Of a DNA stretch of 64,000 nucleotides, positions 16,021 to 28,593 are shown one piece after another. The DNA is taken from contig NZ_CP022961.1 in NCBI RefSeq assembly GCF_002285795.1, forward strand, positions 868,001-932,000. Direction: 5' to 3'. A program made the translations under genes and the position numbers. Below the pieces are notes generated by a model. It was not told where the DNA came from. It searched no databases and worked only from the letters and a program-made list of their open reading frames with translations. The DNA is from Plantactinospora sp. KBS50. Its GTDB lineage: Bacteria > Actinomycetota > Actinomycetes > Mycobacteriales > Micromonosporaceae. Position 1 is the stretch's first letter. Each line of letters begins with the position of its first letter.

Positions 16021-17058
16021 TTGGCGCAGGACGAGCAGCCGTCGCGGGACGTGACGGAACCGGTCGCTCCGCCGGAGCGGGCGGATCCCGTGACCGGCCG
16101 GGCGCCGGAGGCGGCAACGCCGTACGCTCCGGTCCCGGAGCCGCCGTCGGCTCATCCGCCGCAGGGACCGTCGAGCGTCCAACCAGAGCCGAACCCGTGG
16201 GCGCGGCCGGAGCCGGCCTGGTCCGGTGGGCAGGCGTACCCCGGTGGCACCGGTGGAGGTCTGGTTCATCCGGGCGGTCCGAGACATCCGGATCCGGGTG
16301 GTCCGGGACATCCCGGCGGTCCGGGATACGCCGGCGGTCCGGGATACGCCGGCGGTCCGGGATACGCCGGCGGTCCGGGATACGCCGGCGGTCCGCGATA
16401 CGCCGGCGGTTCGGCTTACCCCGGTGGTCCGGGTTACCCCGGCGGTGCGGGACACCAGAACGGTCCGGGATACCCGAAGGGTCCGGCCCGTCCCGCTGGT
16501 CCGGCGTATCCGAGCGGCTGGGCGTACCCGGGCGGTCCGGGACATGCGGGCGGCCCGGGGCATCCGGGTGGTCCGGGGCGCCCCGGCGGGGCGCCGGGGC
16601 CGGGCGTGCACAACGGCTACGGGCCGCCGCGGGTGCCGCCGCCACCGGCCGAGGCGGTCCGCCCGCCGCGGCGGGTCGATCCGGTGCCGGGCACCCCGTT
16701 CGGATTGGTGCAACTGGATGTGCCGCCGGTCACATCGGGGCCGGCTATCGGCGGGCTGCTCGCCGGGATCGGCTCGATCGTCGTGGCGTTGCTGGTGGGA
16801 TGCTTCGGCCTCAGCGGCGCGCGGGCCGGCTGGGGAGCCTGGGCCGCGGGGGCGTTCGCCGTGCTCAGCGGGCTCGCCGGGCTGGCCGCGGTGGTCCTCG
16901 GCCTGATCGGGCGGCGGCAGATCAACCGGCCGGCACCGCCGCCGGCGGTCCGGTTCACCGGCCGCGGCATCGCGCTGGCCGGGATCAGCTGCGGGGCCGC
17001 CGGCCTGGGTCTGACCGTGCTGGCGTTCATCGCCAGCCTGGTCGCCACCGTCGTCTGA
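16021..17058 (+). CDS. Gly/Pro/Tyr-repeat membrane protein with DUF4190-like C terminus
   Basis: A 345-residue protein if it starts at TTG 16021, which follows GGGGAGG (16011-16017). An upstream ATG at 15992 is possible but has no good ribosome site. The first two thirds are low complexity: acidic and Pro-rich, then runs of GGPGYA and related hexapeptides (about 16310-16600). The C-terminal third has about three membrane segments (AIGGLLAGIGSIVVALLVGC, GAFAVLSGLAGLAAVVLGLI and AGISCGAAGLGLTVLAFIASL). The repeat part probably faces the cytoplasm or cell surface as a disordered tail. Function unknown. Confidence 0.65.
   Translation: MAQDEQPSRDVTEPVAPPERADPVTGRAPEAATPYAPVPEPPSAHPPQGPSSVQPEPNPWARPEPAWSGGQAYPGGTGGGLVHPGGPRHPDPGGPGHPGGPGYAGGPGYAGGPGYAGGPGYAGGPRYAGGSAYPGGPGYPGGAGHQNGPGYPKGPARPAGPAYPSGWAYPGGPGHAGGPGHPGGPGRPGGAPGPGVHNGYGPPRVPPPPAEAVRPPRRVDPVPGTPFGLVQLDVPPVTSGPAIGGLLAGIGSIVVALLVGCFGLSGARAGWGAWAAGAFAVLSGLAGLAAVVLGLIGRRQINRPAPPPAVRFTGRGIALAGISCGAAGLGLTVLAFIASLVATVV
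16314..16420 (+). repeat. 18-base tandem repeat encoding GGPGYA
   Basis: At least four near-identical 18-base units (GGCGGTCCGGGATACGCC) stand in a row, followed by degenerate copies to about 16600. It is in frame within the DUF4190-like gene, so its length can change without a frameshift. Confidence 0.85.
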
Positions 17059-17583
17059 GCCGTCCCGGGGTGTTCACGCCCGCCGCCGTTCGGGAGGTCG
17101 GAACGTCGGTGCCGCGGGTTGGGCGATGATCGGACCACCTGGGCGGTGTGCCGGTTTGGGCGCTACACTTGACTACCGGAGCCGCCCATGTGGGCGGGCG
17201 ACACGGTGACACGGGCCGGACGAGAGCAATCGCACACTCTCCCCGGGCATTCCGTTTTGACCTGTGCCCGTCTGGTGGGTACGCTTTTCCTGTGCTCGGG
17301 TTCGCCCGAGCAATTTGCGCGTGCGCTCGTGCCGGCAGGATCGCCTTCCGCAGGCGGCGCGTGACAGTCACAAGGACGCGCGTCCGCAGGGCGTGCGCGG
17401 AGAAGATCCCGAGCAGGTGCGAACGTGTGAGGGAAAACCGTGAGCGGGCGACACGCCCGACCGCGGGTGCCGGGACCACCGCCTCGGGGGTTGCGGTTCG
17501 GAAGGTAAGAGGGTCGCCCACCCAGGGAGACCACGGTAGAACGGCGCGGCCACAGCGGTGGCCGAAGGGAGCGGAGAAACCCG
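17059..17583 (+). promoter_or_regulatory. rpsL upstream region with promoter and conserved leader motif
   Basis: 525 non-coding bases. TACACT (17164-17169) with TGGGCG 18 bases upstream (17140-17145) is a likely promoter, giving a leader of about 400 bases. Near its end, 17448-17467 is identical over 20 bases to a stretch upstream of rpsJ (22301-22320), and it forms a GGGCG-ACA-CGCCC stem. I see no gene in this stretch. Confidence 0.55.
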
Positions 17584-17958
<375 letters not shown>

Positions 17959-17959
17959 C

Positions 17960-18430
17960 ATGCCGCGTAAGGGCCCCGCACCGCGTCGACCGCTGATCGC
18001 CGACCCGGTGTACAACTCGCCGCTGGTCACCCAGCTGGTGAACAAGATCCTCCTGCGTGGCAAGCGTCAGCTCGCCGAGAAGATCGTCTACGCCGCCCTC
18101 GAGGGCTGCCGGGAGAAGTCCGGCACCGACCCCGTGGTGACGCTCAAGCGGGCGATGGACAACGTGAAGCCGACCCTCGAGGTCCGCAGCCGCCGGGTCG
18201 GTGGCGCCACGTACCAGGTCCCGGTCGAGGTCCGGCCGGCTCGCGCGACCACCCTCGGCCTGCGCTGGCTGGTCTCCTACTCGCGCGCCCGCCGGGAGAA
18301 GACCATGGTCGAGCGCCTGATGAACGAGCTGCTCGACGCGAGCAACGGTCTTGGTGCCGCCGTGAAGCGGCGCGAGGACACGCACAAGATGGCGGAGTCG
18401 AACAAGGCCTTCGCGCACTACCGCTGGTGA
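17960..18430 (+). CDS. rpsG: 30S ribosomal protein S7
   Basis: A 156-residue primary 16S-binding protein of the 30S head. The start ATG at 17960 gives [10 protein letters not shown]. The segments [13 protein letters not shown] and [13 protein letters not shown] are typical. In the family S7 also represses the str operon in translation. It is followed after 36 bases by fusA. Confidence 0.98.
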   Translation: MPRKGPAPRRPLIADPVYNSPLVTQLVNKILLRGKRQLAEKIVYAALEGCREKSGTDPVVTLKRAMDNVKPTLEVRSRRVGGATYQVPVEVRPARATTLGLRWLVSYSRARREKTMVERLMNELLDASNGLGAAVKRREDTHKMAESNKAFAHYRW

Positions 18431-18466
18431 AACCAGTCATCGAGACGACGATAAGTAGGGATTGAA

Positions 18467-20563
<2,097 letters not shown>

Positions 20564-20610
20564 GCCCTCGGGCGCACCTCGCGGGTCACCGGGTCCGGTG
20601 ATACCGCACT

Positions 20611-20640
20611 GGTCGCGGGCGGGTAACCTCGCCCGCGACC
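20611..20640 (+). promoter_or_regulatory. Hairpin in the fusA-tuf spacer
   Basis: The 11-base arms GGTCGCGGGCG (20611-20621) and CGCCCGCGACC (20630-20640) enclose GGTAACCT. It may be a partial terminator. The 190 bases that follow, before tuf, may hold a tuf promoter, but no clear -35/-10 pair is visible. Confidence 0.5.
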
Positions 20641-20833
20641 GGCACGGGGCGAGCTGCACGAGACCAGTCGAAATGGTTTCACCGCCGCACGACCCAGTGC
20701 TGTCCGGCGCGGTCAGCCGCACCGGAAAGCCAGTGCTTCCCGGCCCCTAGGGCCGGAAGGGCTGTCGACAGAGTCCCAACGCCGAACGGCGTGCCGGGCG
20801 TACGAACCAAGAAGTCCTTGAGGAGGACACCAA

Positions 20834-22027
20834 GTGGCGAAGGCGAAGTTCGAGCGGACTAAGCCGCACGTCAACATCGGCACCATTGGTCACATCGACC
20901 ACGGTAAGACGACGCTGACGGCGGCCATTACGAAGGTCCTGCACGACAAGTACCCGGACATCAACCCGTACACGCCGTTCGACGAGATCGACAAGGCGCC
21001 GGAGGAGAAGGCCCGGGGCATCACGATCTCCATCGCGCACGTCGAGTACCAGACCGAGGCGCGGCACTACGCGCACGTCGACTGCCCCGGTCACGCCGAC
21101 TACATCAAGAACATGATCACCGGTGCCGCCCAGATGGACGGCGCGATCCTGGTGGTGGCGGCGACCGACGGCCCGATGCCGCAGACCCGTGAGCACGTGC
21201 TGCTGGCCCGTCAGGTCGGTGTGCCGTACATCGTCGTGGCGCTCAACAAGAGCGACATGGTGGACGACGAGGAGCTGCTTGAGCTCGTCGAGCTCGAGGT
21301 TCGCGAGCTGCTCTCGTCGCAGGAGTACCCGGGCGACGACCTGCCGGTCGTGCGCGTCTCGGCGCTCAAGGCGCTGGAGGGCGACCCGGAGTGGACCGAG
21401 CGGCTGATGGAGCTGATGAACGCGGTGGACACCGCGATTCCGCAGCCCGAGCGGGAGACCGACCGGCCGTTCCTCATGCCGATCGAGGACGTCTTCACGA
21501 TCACCGGTCGCGGTACGGTCGTCACCGGCCGCGCCGAGCGGGGCATCCTCAAGCCGAACGAGGAGGTGGAGCTCGTCGGCATCCGCGAGAAGTCGATGAA
21601 GACCACCTGCACCGGCATCGAGATGTTCCGCAAGCTGCTGGACGAGGCGCGGGCCGGTGAGAACGTCGGTCTGCTGCTGCGTGGTGTGAAGCGCGAGGAC
21701 GTCGAGCGCGGCATGGTGGTCGTCAAGCCGGGCACCACCACCCCGCACACGGAGTTCGAGGCGACGGTCTACATCCTCTCCAAGGAGGAGGGTGGCCGCC
21801 ACACCCCGTTCTTCCAGAACTACCGTCCGCAGTTCTACTTCCGGACCACGGACGTCACCGGCGTCGTCACGCTGCCCGAGGGCACCGAGATGGTCATGCC
21901 GGGCGACAACACCTCGATGACCGTCAAGCTGATCCAGCCGATCGCGATGGAGGACAACCTCAAGTTCGCGATCCGCGAGGGCGGCCGGACGGTTGGCGCG
22001 GGTCGCGTCACCAAGATTCTCAAGTGA
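20834..22027 (+). CDS. tuf: Elongation factor Tu
   Basis: A 397-residue GTPase with GTG start after GAGGAGGAC. G1 [11 protein letters not shown], the effector [13 protein letters not shown]3 DCPGHADY and G4 NKSD are present. The C-terminal domains end [14 protein letters not shown]. It carries aminoacyl-tRNA to the ribosome. Only one copy is seen in this window. It ends the str operon, and the S10 operon starts 369 bases later. Confidence 0.98.
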   Translation: MAKAKFERTKPHVNIGTIGHIDHGKTTLTAAITKVLHDKYPDINPYTPFDEIDKAPEEKARGITISIAHVEYQTEARHYAHVDCPGHADYIKNMITGAAQMDGAILVVAATDGPMPQTREHVLLARQVGVPYIVVALNKSDMVDDEELLELVELEVRELLSSQEYPGDDLPVVRVSALKALEGDPEWTERLMELMNAVDTAIPQPERETDRPFLMPIEDVFTITGRGTVVTGRAERGILKPNEEVELVGIREKSMKTTCTGIEMFRKLLDEARAGENVGLLLRGVKREDVERGMVVVKPGTTTPHTEFEATVYILSKEEGGRHTPFFQNYRPQFYFRTTDVTGVVTLPEGTEMVMPGDNTSMTVKLIQPIAMEDNLKFAIREGGRTVGAGRVTKILK

Positions 22028-22396
22028 GTCAGGTAACCCCGATTGGCGTTGCCGTGCGCTAGTACGGCATACTAGTCAGGTTGCGTAGGCGACGGGTGGT
22101 TGGCTGCCCTGGTGGCCAACCACCCTCGCTCGGCGTCCGGGTTCAGGCACGACGTTCCCGGCGCTCCCGACCTCCTGCACGGGCCTCGGGGTCGCTCCGC
22201 GCGGAGCGTGTCCCGTACGGCCACGGTGTGCCGGGCCGCCGTTCACGGTGGGCCGGAACCGATCGCGGACCTCCGGATTCCCGGAGTGCGAAGCAAGGGC
22301 GCGACACGCCCGACCGCGGGGGTCGGCGGAGCGGGGTCCAGCCAGCCGGCGGACCTCCGCACAACAGCGGCATCGAGAGAAGGAACAGAAGCCACC
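22028..22396 (+). promoter_or_regulatory. S10 operon upstream region
   Basis: 369 non-coding bases. A weak promoter candidate is TTGGCG (22043-22048) with CATACT (22068-22073), spaced 19. A 20-base stretch at 22301-22320 is shared exactly with the rpsL leader and is preceded by the stem GGGCG-CGACA-CGCCC. I see no coding sequence. Confidence 0.45.
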
Positions 22397-22705
22397 ATGG
22401 CGGGACAGAAGATCCGCATCCGGCTCAAGGCCTATGACCACGAGGTCGTCGACTCCTCGGCGCGGAAGATCGTCGAGACGGTGACGCGTACCGGGGCGCA
22501 GGTCGCGGGCCCGGTGCCGCTGCCCACGGAGATCAACCGTTTCTGCGTGATCCGTTCGCCGCACAAGTACAAGGACTCGCGCGAGCACTTCGAGATGCGC
22601 ACGCACAAGCGTCTGATCGACATCATCGACCCGACCCCCAAGACGGTCGACTCGCTCATGCGCCTCGACCTGCCGGCTGGCGTCGACATCGAGATCAAGC
22701 TGTAG
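22397..22705 (+). CDS. rpsJ: 30S ribosomal protein S10
   Basis: A 102-residue S10 ([19 protein letters not shown]), also known as NusE in antitermination. The start ATG at 22397 follows GAGAAGGAAC. It is first in the S10 operon, whose order here is rpsJ-rplC-rplD-rplW-rplB-rpsS-rplV-rpsC-rplP-rpmC-rpsQ. rplC follows after 11 bases. Confidence 0.97.
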
Positions 22706-22716
22706 GGACCGGACTA

Positions 22717-23379
22717 ATGGACAGGCAAGTTAAGGGCATCCTGGGCGCCAAGCTCGGCATGACCCAGGTCTGGGACAACAACCGCGTTGTCCCGGTGACC
22801 GTGGTGCAGGCCGGCCCGTGCGTCGTGACCCAGGTCCGTACCGCCGACAAGGACGGCTACGCCGCGGTCCAGTTGGCGTACGGCGCGATCGACCCGCGGA
22901 AGGTGAACAAGCCCGAGAGCGGGCACTTCGCCAAGTCCGGTGCTGCTCCGCGCCGGCACCTCGTCGAGCTGCGCACCACCGACGCGACCGACTACGAGCT
23001 CGGCCAGGAGGTCACCGTCGAGGCTTTCGAGCCGGGCAGCGTGATCGACGTGACCGGCCGGACCAAGGGCAAGGGCTACGCCGGTGTGATGAAGCGGCAC
23101 GGCTTCCACGGTCTGCGCGCGAGCCACGGTGTCGAGCGCAAGCACCGCTCGCCGGGCTCCATCGGCGGCTGCGCCACCCCGGGCCGGGTCTTCAAGGGCA
23201 TGCGGATGGCCGGCCGGATGGGCCGGGTCCGCTACACCGTGCAGAACCTGCGGATCCAGGCCGTCGACCCGGAGAACAACCTGCTGCTGGTGCGCGGCGC
23301 CATCCCGGGCCCCAAGGGCGCCCTGGTGCTGGTCCGCTCGGCGGCCAAGGACCAGGTCAAGAAGGGGGCCGGCAAGTGA
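22717..23379 (+). CDS. rplC: 50S ribosomal protein L3
   Basis: A 220-residue L3 reaching towards the peptidyl-transferase centre. It begins [19 protein letters not shown]. The conserved loop [20 protein letters not shown] and [10 protein letters not shown] are visible. Its TGA overlaps the GTG start of rplD (GTGA), so the two are translationally coupled. Confidence 0.97.
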   Translation: MDRQVKGILGAKLGMTQVWDNNRVVPVTVVQAGPCVVTQVRTADKDGYAAVQLAYGAIDPRKVNKPESGHFAKSGAAPRRHLVELRTTDATDYELGQEVTVEAFEPGSVIDVTGRTKGKGYAGVMKRHGFHGLRASHGVERKHRSPGSIGGCATPGRVFKGMRMAGRMGRVRYTVQNLRIQAVDPENNLLLVRGAIPGPKGALVLVRSAAKDQVKKGAGK

Positions 23380-24026
23380 CCACCGTTGACGTACTGAACG
23401 TCGAGGGCGCCAAGAGCGGCTCGGTCGAGCTGCCCGCGGACGTCTTCGATGTGCAGGCCAACGTGCCGCTGATGCACCAGGTCGTGGTGGCCCAGCTCGC
23501 GGCCGCCCGGCAGGGCACGCACAAGACGAAGACCCGCGGCGAGGTGTCCGGCGGCGGCGTGAAGCCGTACAAGCAGAAGGGCACCGGTCGGGCCCGGCAG
23601 GGTTCGATCCGCGCGCCGCAGTTCGCCGGCGGCGGTGTCGTGCACGGCCCGGTGCCGCGCGACTACCGGCAGCGGACCCCGAAGAAGATGAAGGCGGCCG
23701 CCCTGCGGGGCGCGCTCTCCGACCGGGCGCGGGCCGGCCAGGTGTACGTGGTCGAGGCGTTCGTGGCCGGCGAGAAGCCGTCGACGAAGGCGGCCCTCGG
23801 CGTGCTGCGCAAGGTCACCGAGGCCCGCCGGGTGCTGGTGGTGCTGAGCTCCGCCGACGAGCTGAACTGGCTGTCGCTGCGCAACGAGCCGTCGGTGCAC
23901 CTGATCGAGGCCGGCCAGCTGAACACCTACGACGTGCTGGTCGCCGACGACGTGGTCTTCACCAGGGACGCGTTGGACGAGTTCCTCGGCGTCCCGGCCG
24001 AGTCCGGGCAGGAGGGTGACAAGTGA
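23376..24026 (+). CDS. rplD: 50S ribosomal protein L4
   Basis: A 216-residue L4 with GTG at 23376 overlapping the rplC stop. The exit-tunnel loop region reads [20 protein letters not shown]. In other bacteria L4 also regulates the S10 operon. Its stop overlaps the rplW start. The C-terminal part ends in an acidic tail. Confidence 0.97.
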   Translation: MTTVDVLNVEGAKSGSVELPADVFDVQANVPLMHQVVVAQLAAARQGTHKTKTRGEVSGGGVKPYKQKGTGRARQGSIRAPQFAGGGVVHGPVPRDYRQRTPKKMKAAALRGALSDRARAGQVYVVEAFVAGEKPSTKAALGVLRKVTEARRVLVVLSSADELNWLSLRNEPSVHLIEAGQLNTYDVLVADDVVFTRDALDEFLGVPAESGQEGDK

Positions 24027-24325
24027 CGACCATCGCGGACCCGCGCGACATCATCGTGGCGCCGGTCATCTCGGAGAAGAGCTACAGCGAGCTGAACCGC
24101 AACTGGTACACCTTCCTGGTGCACCCGGACGCCAACAAGACCCAGATCAAGATCGCCATCCAGCAGATCTTCGACGTCCGCGTCCTGACGGTGAACACCC
24201 TCAACCGCGAGGGCAAGCGCAAGCGGACCCGTACCGGGTTCGGCAAGCGCAAGAACACCAAGCGGGCGATGGTGAAGCTGGCTGACGGTGACCGTATCGA
24301 GGCCTTCGGCGGCCCGGTCAGCTGA
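24023..24325 (+). CDS. rplW: 50S ribosomal protein L23
   Basis: A 100-residue L23 at the tunnel exit, the docking site for trigger factor and SRP. The GTG start overlaps rplD by 4 bases. It begins [20 protein letters not shown], and [20 protein letters not shown] is the conserved basic loop. Confidence 0.97.
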   Translation: MTTIADPRDIIVAPVISEKSYSELNRNWYTFLVHPDANKTQIKIAIQQIFDVRVLTVNTLNREGKRKRTRTGFGKRKNTKRAMVKLADGDRIEAFGGPVS

Positions 24326-24339
24326 GGGGTTAAAGACAA

Positions 24340-25179
24340 ATGCCTATCCGTAAGTACAAGCCGACGACGCCGGGCCGGCGCGGTTCCAGCGTCTCCGACT
24401 TCGCCGAGATCACCCGATCGACGCCGGAGAAGTCGCTGCTTGCGCCGCTGCCGAAGAAGGGTGGCCGGAACGTCCACGGCCGGGTCACGGCCCGGCACCA
24501 GGGCGGCGGCCACAAGCGGCAGTACCGCATCATCGACTTCAAGCGGGTCGACAAGGACGGCGTGCCGGCCAAGGTCGCGCACATCGAGTACGACCCCAAC
24601 CGGACCGCCCGGATCGCGCTGCTGCACTACGCGGACGGCGAGAAGCGCTACATCCTCGCCCCCCGCGACCTGAAGCAGGGCGACGCGGTGGAGTCGGGGC
24701 CGAGCGCGGACATCAAGCCGGGCAACAACCTGCCGCTGCGGAACATCCCGGTCGGTACGACCGTGCACGGCGTGGAGCTGCGCCCGGGCGGCGGGGCCAA
24801 GCTGGCCCGCTCGGCCGGCGTCGGCATCCAGCTGCTGGGCCGGGAGGGTGCGTTCGCCACCCTCCGGATGCCCTCGGGTGAGATCCGCCGGGTCGACGTG
24901 CGCTGCCGCGCCACCGTCGGCGAGATCGGCAACGCCGATCAGTCAAACATCAACTGGGGCAAGGCCGGCCGGATGCGGTGGAAGGGCAAGCGCCCCAGCG
25001 TCCGCGGTGTCGCCATGAACCCGGTCGACCACCCGCATGGTGGTGGTGAGGGCAAGACCTCCGGTGGTCGCCACCCGGTGAACCCCCAGGGCAAGCCCGA
25101 GGGTCGTACCCGGCGCAAGGGTCTGCCGAGCGACCGGATGATCGTCCGCCGCCGCTACGCCACGCGGAAGCGCGGCTGA
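24340..25179 (+). CDS. rplB: 50S ribosomal protein L2
   Basis: A 279-residue L2 ([20 protein letters not shown]). The conserved C-terminal segment [15 protein letters not shown] contains the His important for peptidyl transfer and subunit joining. It is followed after 12 bases by rpsS. Confidence 0.98.
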   Translation: MPIRKYKPTTPGRRGSSVSDFAEITRSTPEKSLLAPLPKKGGRNVHGRVTARHQGGGHKRQYRIIDFKRVDKDGVPAKVAHIEYDPNRTARIALLHYADGEKRYILAPRDLKQGDAVESGPSADIKPGNNLPLRNIPVGTTVHGVELRPGGGAKLARSAGVGIQLLGREGAFATLRMPSGEIRRVDVRCRATVGEIGNADQSNINWGKAGRMRWKGKRPSVRGVAMNPVDHPHGGGEGKTSGGRHPVNPQGKPEGRTRRKGLPSDRMIVRRRYATRKRG

Positions 25180-25191
25180 GGGAGATAAGAG

Positions 25192-25473
25192 ATGCCTCGC
25201 AGCCTGAAGAAGGGCCCGTTCATCGACGACCACCTGCTCAAGAAGGTGGAGACGCAGAACGACAAGGGCTCGAAGAACGTCATCAAGACCTGGTCGCGGC
25301 GCTCGACGATCATCCCGGAGATGCTCGGGCACACGATCGCCGTGCATGACGGCCGCAAGCATGTCCCGGTGTTCATCACCGAGGCGATGGTCGGGCACAA
25401 GCTCGGCGAGTTCGCGTTGACCCGGACCTTCAAGGGTCACGAAAAGGACGACCGGAAGAGCCGCCGGCGCTGA
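25192..25473 (+). CDS. rpsS: 30S ribosomal protein S19
   Basis: A 93-residue S19 ([20 protein letters not shown]) of the 30S head, partner of S13. The segments [19 protein letters not shown] and [16 protein letters not shown] are typical. The start ATG at 25192 lies 12 bases after rplB, behind GGGAGA. Confidence 0.98.
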   Translation: MPRSLKKGPFIDDHLLKKVETQNDKGSKNVIKTWSRRSTIIPEMLGHTIAVHDGRKHVPVFITEAMVGHKLGEFALTRTFKGHEKDDRKSRRR

Positions 25474-25513
25474 CGCCGCGGGCATACGGATAGAGGATCA
25501 AGGGGTTACAGCG

Positions 25514-26011
25514 ATGCCAGTTAAGGGCGACGCTCCGGTGCTTCCGGGCGCGCGGGCGGTTGCGCGGCACGTGCGCATCTCGCCGACCAAGGCGCGCCGG
25601 GTGGTCAACCTCGTCCGCGGTCTGCCCGCGAAGGAGGCGCTCACGGTGCTCCAGTTCGCGCCGCAGGCCGCCAGTGAGCAGGTGTACAAGGTGCTCGCCA
25701 GCGCGATCGCCAACGCGGAGAACAACGAGCGGCTGGACCCCGACGCGCTGCTCGTCAGCGAGGCGTTCGTGGACGAGGGCCCGACCATGAAGCGGTTCCG
25801 GCCGCGTGCGCAGGGCCGGGCGTACCGGATCCGCAAGCGCACCTGTCACATCACGATCGCGGTCGAGGCGGTCGTGGCCGCTGCGCCGGCGCGCAAGGCC
25901 GGCAAGAAGGCCGCGCCCGCCAAGCAGAGCGCGGCGACGCAGGACGAGCCGGCCGCCGCGGCGCAGGGCGAGGCCGCGCAGACGCAGAGCAACACGGAAG
26001 GTGCCGAGTAA
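25514..26011 (+). CDS. rplV: 50S ribosomal protein L22
   Basis: A 165-residue L22. The family core is about 115 residues, with the tunnel-reaching hairpin in [20 protein letters not shown]. Here it has a 45-residue Ala/Gln-rich extension, which is common in actinobacteria. Its stop overlaps the rpsC start by one base (TAATG). Confidence 0.96.
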   Translation: MPVKGDAPVLPGARAVARHVRISPTKARRVVNLVRGLPAKEALTVLQFAPQAASEQVYKVLASAIANAENNERLDPDALLVSEAFVDEGPTMKRFRPRAQGRAYRIRKRTCHITIAVEAVVAAAPARKAGKKAAPAKQSAATQDEPAAAAQGEAAQTQSNTEGAE

Positions 26012-26868
26012 TGGGTCAGAAGGTCCACCCGCACGGGTTCCGGCTCGGCATCTCGACCGACTGGAAGTCCCGGTGGTTCGCGGACAAGCTCTACAAGGAC
26101 TACATCGGCGAGGACGTCAAGATCCGCCGGATGATGTCCAAGGGCCTGGAGCGGGCCGGTATCTCGAAGGTCGACATCGAGCGCACCCGGGACCGGGTCC
26201 GGGTCGACATCCACACCGCCCGGCCGGGCATCGTCATCGGCCGTAAGGGTGCGGAGGCCGACCGGATCCGCGGTGAGCTGGAGAAGCTGACCGGCAAGCA
26301 GGTCCAGCTCAACATCCTTGAGGTGAAGAGCCCGGAGTCGGACGCGCAGCTGGTCGCGCAGGGCGTGGCCGAGCAGCTGTCCAGCCGGGTGAGCTTCCGG
26401 CGGGCGATGCGCAAGGCCATGCAGTCGGCCATGAAGAACCCGGTCTGCAAGGGCATCCGGGTGCAGGTCTCCGGTCGTCTCGGCGGCGCGGAGATGAGCC
26501 GTACCGAGTTCTACCGCGAGGGTCGGGTTCCGCTGCACATGCTGCGGGCCAACATCGAGTACGGCTTCTTCGAGGCCCGGACCACGTTCGGCCGGATCGG
26601 CGTGAAGGTCTGGATCTACAAGGGCGACGCCGTACCCGGTCGGGAGGCACCGGCCGAGACCGCGCCGTCGCGGCCCCGCCGCGAGCGCGGCGACCGGCCC
26701 GATCGTCCGCGTCGGGGTCGGTCTGGTTCGTCCGGCACGACCGCCGGTGGCACCGAGGCCGGACGCGCCGCCGCGGCGGCGCGGGGTGGCGACACCCCCG
26801 CCGCGAGTGAGTCGGCCGGCACCGAGGCCACCGCCCCGGCTCCGGCAGAACAGCAGCAGGAGGGCTGA
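26011..26868 (+). CDS. rpsC: 30S ribosomal protein S3
   Basis: A 285-residue S3. The first 215 residues cover the KH domain ([20 protein letters not shown]) and the C-terminal S3 domain, which line the mRNA entry site. The last 70 residues are a low-complexity Arg/Gly/Ala tail. The ATG overlaps the stop of rplV. Confidence 0.97.
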   Translation: MGQKVHPHGFRLGISTDWKSRWFADKLYKDYIGEDVKIRRMMSKGLERAGISKVDIERTRDRVRVDIHTARPGIVIGRKGAEADRIRGELEKLTGKQVQLNILEVKSPESDAQLVAQGVAEQLSSRVSFRRAMRKAMQSAMKNPVCKGIRVQVSGRLGGAEMSRTEFYREGRVPLHMLRANIEYGFFEARTTFGRIGVKVWIYKGDAVPGREAPAETAPSRPRRERGDRPDRPRRGRSGSSGTTAGGTEAGRAAAAARGGDTPAASESAGTEATAPAPAEQQQEG

Positions 26869-26872
26869 AGAA

Positions 26873-27298
26873 ATGCTGATGCCGCGCAAGCCCCCGAAGG
26901 GCTTCCGCAAGCCGCACCACCCCGACCGCAGTGGCGCGTCGAAGGGCGGCAACCGGGTGGTCTTCGGCGAGTTCGGGATCCAGGCGCTTGAGCCCGCGTA
27001 CGTGACGAACCGGCAGATCGAGTCGGCCCGTATCGCCATGACCCGCCACATCAAGCGTGGTGGCAAGGTGTGGATCTCCGTCTTCCCGGACCAGGCCCTG
27101 ACCAAGAAGCCGGCCGAGACCCGGATGGGCTCCGGTAAGGGCTCGCCCGAGTGGTGGGTGGCCAACGTGAAGCCGGGCCGGATTCTGTTCGAGATGTCCT
27201 TCCCGAACGAGCAGATCGCGCGAGAGGCGATGCGCCGCGCGATCCACAAGCTCCCGATGAAGTGCCGCATTGTGACGCGCGAAGTGGGTGAAGCCTGA
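26873..27298 (+). CDS. rplP: 50S ribosomal protein L16
   Basis: A 141-residue L16 near the A site. Conserved segments are [15 protein letters not shown] and [20 protein letters not shown]. The start ATG at 26873 ([10 protein letters not shown]) is four bases after rpsC. A second Met two codons later is an alternative start. Its TGA overlaps the rpmC ATG. Confidence 0.97.
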   Translation: MLMPRKPPKGFRKPHHPDRSGASKGGNRVVFGEFGIQALEPAYVTNRQIESARIAMTRHIKRGGKVWISVFPDQALTKKPAETRMGSGKGSPEWWVANVKPGRILFEMSFPNEQIAREAMRRAIHKLPMKCRIVTREVGEA

Positions 27299-27531
27299 TG
27301 GCAGCGGGCGTTAAGGCCGGCGAGCTGCGCGAACTCTCCGAGGAGGAGCTGGTCGCCCGGCTGCGTGAGGCCAAGGCGGAGCTGTTCAATCTCCGCGTGC
27401 AGGCCGCGACCGGGCAGCTGGACAACAACCGCAGGTTGCAGGTCATCCGGCGGGACATCGCCCGGATCTACACGATCATGCGTGAGCGTGAGCTTGGGCT
27501 TTCGGCCGCTCCCACCGAGGGGATGTCATGA
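27298..27531 (+). CDS. rpmC: 50S ribosomal protein L29
   Basis: A 77-residue, mostly helical L29 near the tunnel exit. The motif [20 protein letters not shown] is characteristic. It overlaps rplP by one base and rpsQ by four, so the block is tightly coupled. Confidence 0.96.
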   Translation: MAAGVKAGELRELSEEELVARLREAKAELFNLRVQAATGQLDNNRRLQVIRRDIARIYTIMRERELGLSAAPTEGMS

Positions 27532-27809
27532 GCGAAGAGACCAACACCGCCGCTGTCCAGCGGGGCCGTCGCAAGGTGCGCGAGGGCCTGGTGGTCAGCG
27601 ACAAGATGGAAAAGACCGTGGTCGTCGAGGTCGAGGACCGCGTCAAGCACGCCCTGTACGGCAAGGTCATGCGCCGTACGAGCAAGCTGAAGGCGCACGA
27701 CGAGCAGAACTCGGCCGGCATCGGCGACCGGGTACTGATCATGGAAACCCGCCCGCTGTCCGCCACGAAGCGGTGGCGGATCGTGGAGATCCTCGAAAAG
27801 GCCAAGTAA
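27528..27809 (+). CDS. rpsQ: 30S ribosomal protein S17
   Basis: A 93-residue OB-fold S17, last gene of the S10 operon. The segments [20 protein letters not shown] and [20 protein letters not shown] are typical. The short N-terminal extension is acidic. The ATG overlaps the rpmC stop (ATGA). Confidence 0.97.
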   Translation: MSEETNTAAVQRGRRKVREGLVVSDKMEKTVVVEVEDRVKHALYGKVMRRTSKLKAHDEQNSAGIGDRVLIMETRPLSATKRWRIVEILEKAK

Positions 27810-27840
27810 GAGCCGCCAGCGCTGCGCACCAGCAGGCTCA

Positions 27841-27883
27841 CCAGTTCCGCCAAGCTCGACCGGCGTGGCCGGTCGAGAACTGG
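27841..27883 (+). promoter_or_regulatory. Hairpin between S10 and spc operons
   Basis: An outer stem CCAGTTC (27841-27847)/GAACTGG (27877-27883) and an inner perfect stem CTCGACCGGC (27855-27864)/GCCGGTCGAG (27868-27877), which share one base. It lies 18 bases before rplN and may act as a terminator, attenuator or protein-binding site. Confidence 0.55.
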
Positions 27884-27901
27884 CAGACATAGGAGATAGA
27901 C

Positions 27902-28270
27902 GTGATTCAGCAGGAGTCGCGACTGCGCGTCGCCGACAACACGGGTGCCCGGGAGATCCTGTGCATCCGGGTGCTCGGCGGCTCCGGTCGGCGCTACGCG
28001 AGCATCGGCGATGTCATCGTGGCCACGGTCAAGGACGCCATCCCGGGCGCGGGCGTTAAGAAGGGTGACGTCGTGAAGGCGGTCGTCGTCCGGACCGCGA
28101 AGGAGAAGCGCCGCCCGGACGGCTCGTACATCCGCTTCGACGAGAACGCCGCCGTCATCATCAAGGACGGCGGGGACCCGCGCGGTACCCGCATCTTCGG
28201 CCCGGTCGGCCGTGAGCTGCGGGACAAGCGGTTCATGAAGATCATTTCCCTCGCGCCGGAGGTGTTGTGA
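27902..28270 (+). CDS. rplN: 50S ribosomal protein L14
   Basis: A 122-residue L14 with GTG start ([19 protein letters not shown]), lying at the subunit interface. It opens the spc block rplN-rplX-rplE-rpsN-rpsH-rplF-rplR-rpsE-rpmD-rplO-secY-adk-map. Its TGA overlaps the next start (GTGA). Confidence 0.97.
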   Translation: MIQQESRLRVADNTGAREILCIRVLGGSGRRYASIGDVIVATVKDAIPGAGVKKGDVVKAVVVRTAKEKRRPDGSYIRFDENAAVIIKDGGDPRGTRIFGPVGRELRDKRFMKIISLAPEVL

Positions 28271-28593
28271 CCGTGGGCATGAAGATTCGGAAGGGTGACA
28301 CGGTCGTCGTCATCGCCGGCAAGGACAAGGGAGCCAAGGGCAAGGTCATCGCGGCCTACCCGCGGCAGGAGAAGGTCCTGGTCGAGGGCGTGAACCGGGT
28401 CAAGAAGCACACCCGTATCACCACCACCCAGCGTGGTGCGAAGACCGGTGGCATCGTCACTCAGGAGGCCCCGATCCACGTGTCGAACGTGATGGTCCTG
28501 GACTCCGACGGCAAGCCGACCCGGGTCGGCTACCGGTTCGACGACAACGGCCAGAAGGTCCGCATCGCACGTAGCACCGGTAAGGACCTGTGA
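28267..28593 (+). CDS. rplX: 50S ribosomal protein L24
   Basis: A 108-residue L24 with a KOW motif ([20 protein letters not shown]). It initiates 50S assembly. GTG 28267 overlaps the rplN stop with GGAGG four bases upstream. GTG 28273 and ATG 28279 are in-frame alternatives. The C terminus ends STGKDL, and its TGA overlaps the ATG of rplE. Confidence 0.95.
   Translation: MTVGMKIRKGDTVVVIAGKDKGAKGKVIAAYPRQEKVLVEGVNRVKKHTRITTTQRGAKTGGIVTQEAPIHVSNVMVLDSDGKPTRVGYRFDDNGQKVRIARSTGKDL

Noticed and set aside
16310-16600. CRISPR-like regular repeat
   Set aside because: The 18-base units are adjacent without spacers and are in frame with a protein-coding gene.
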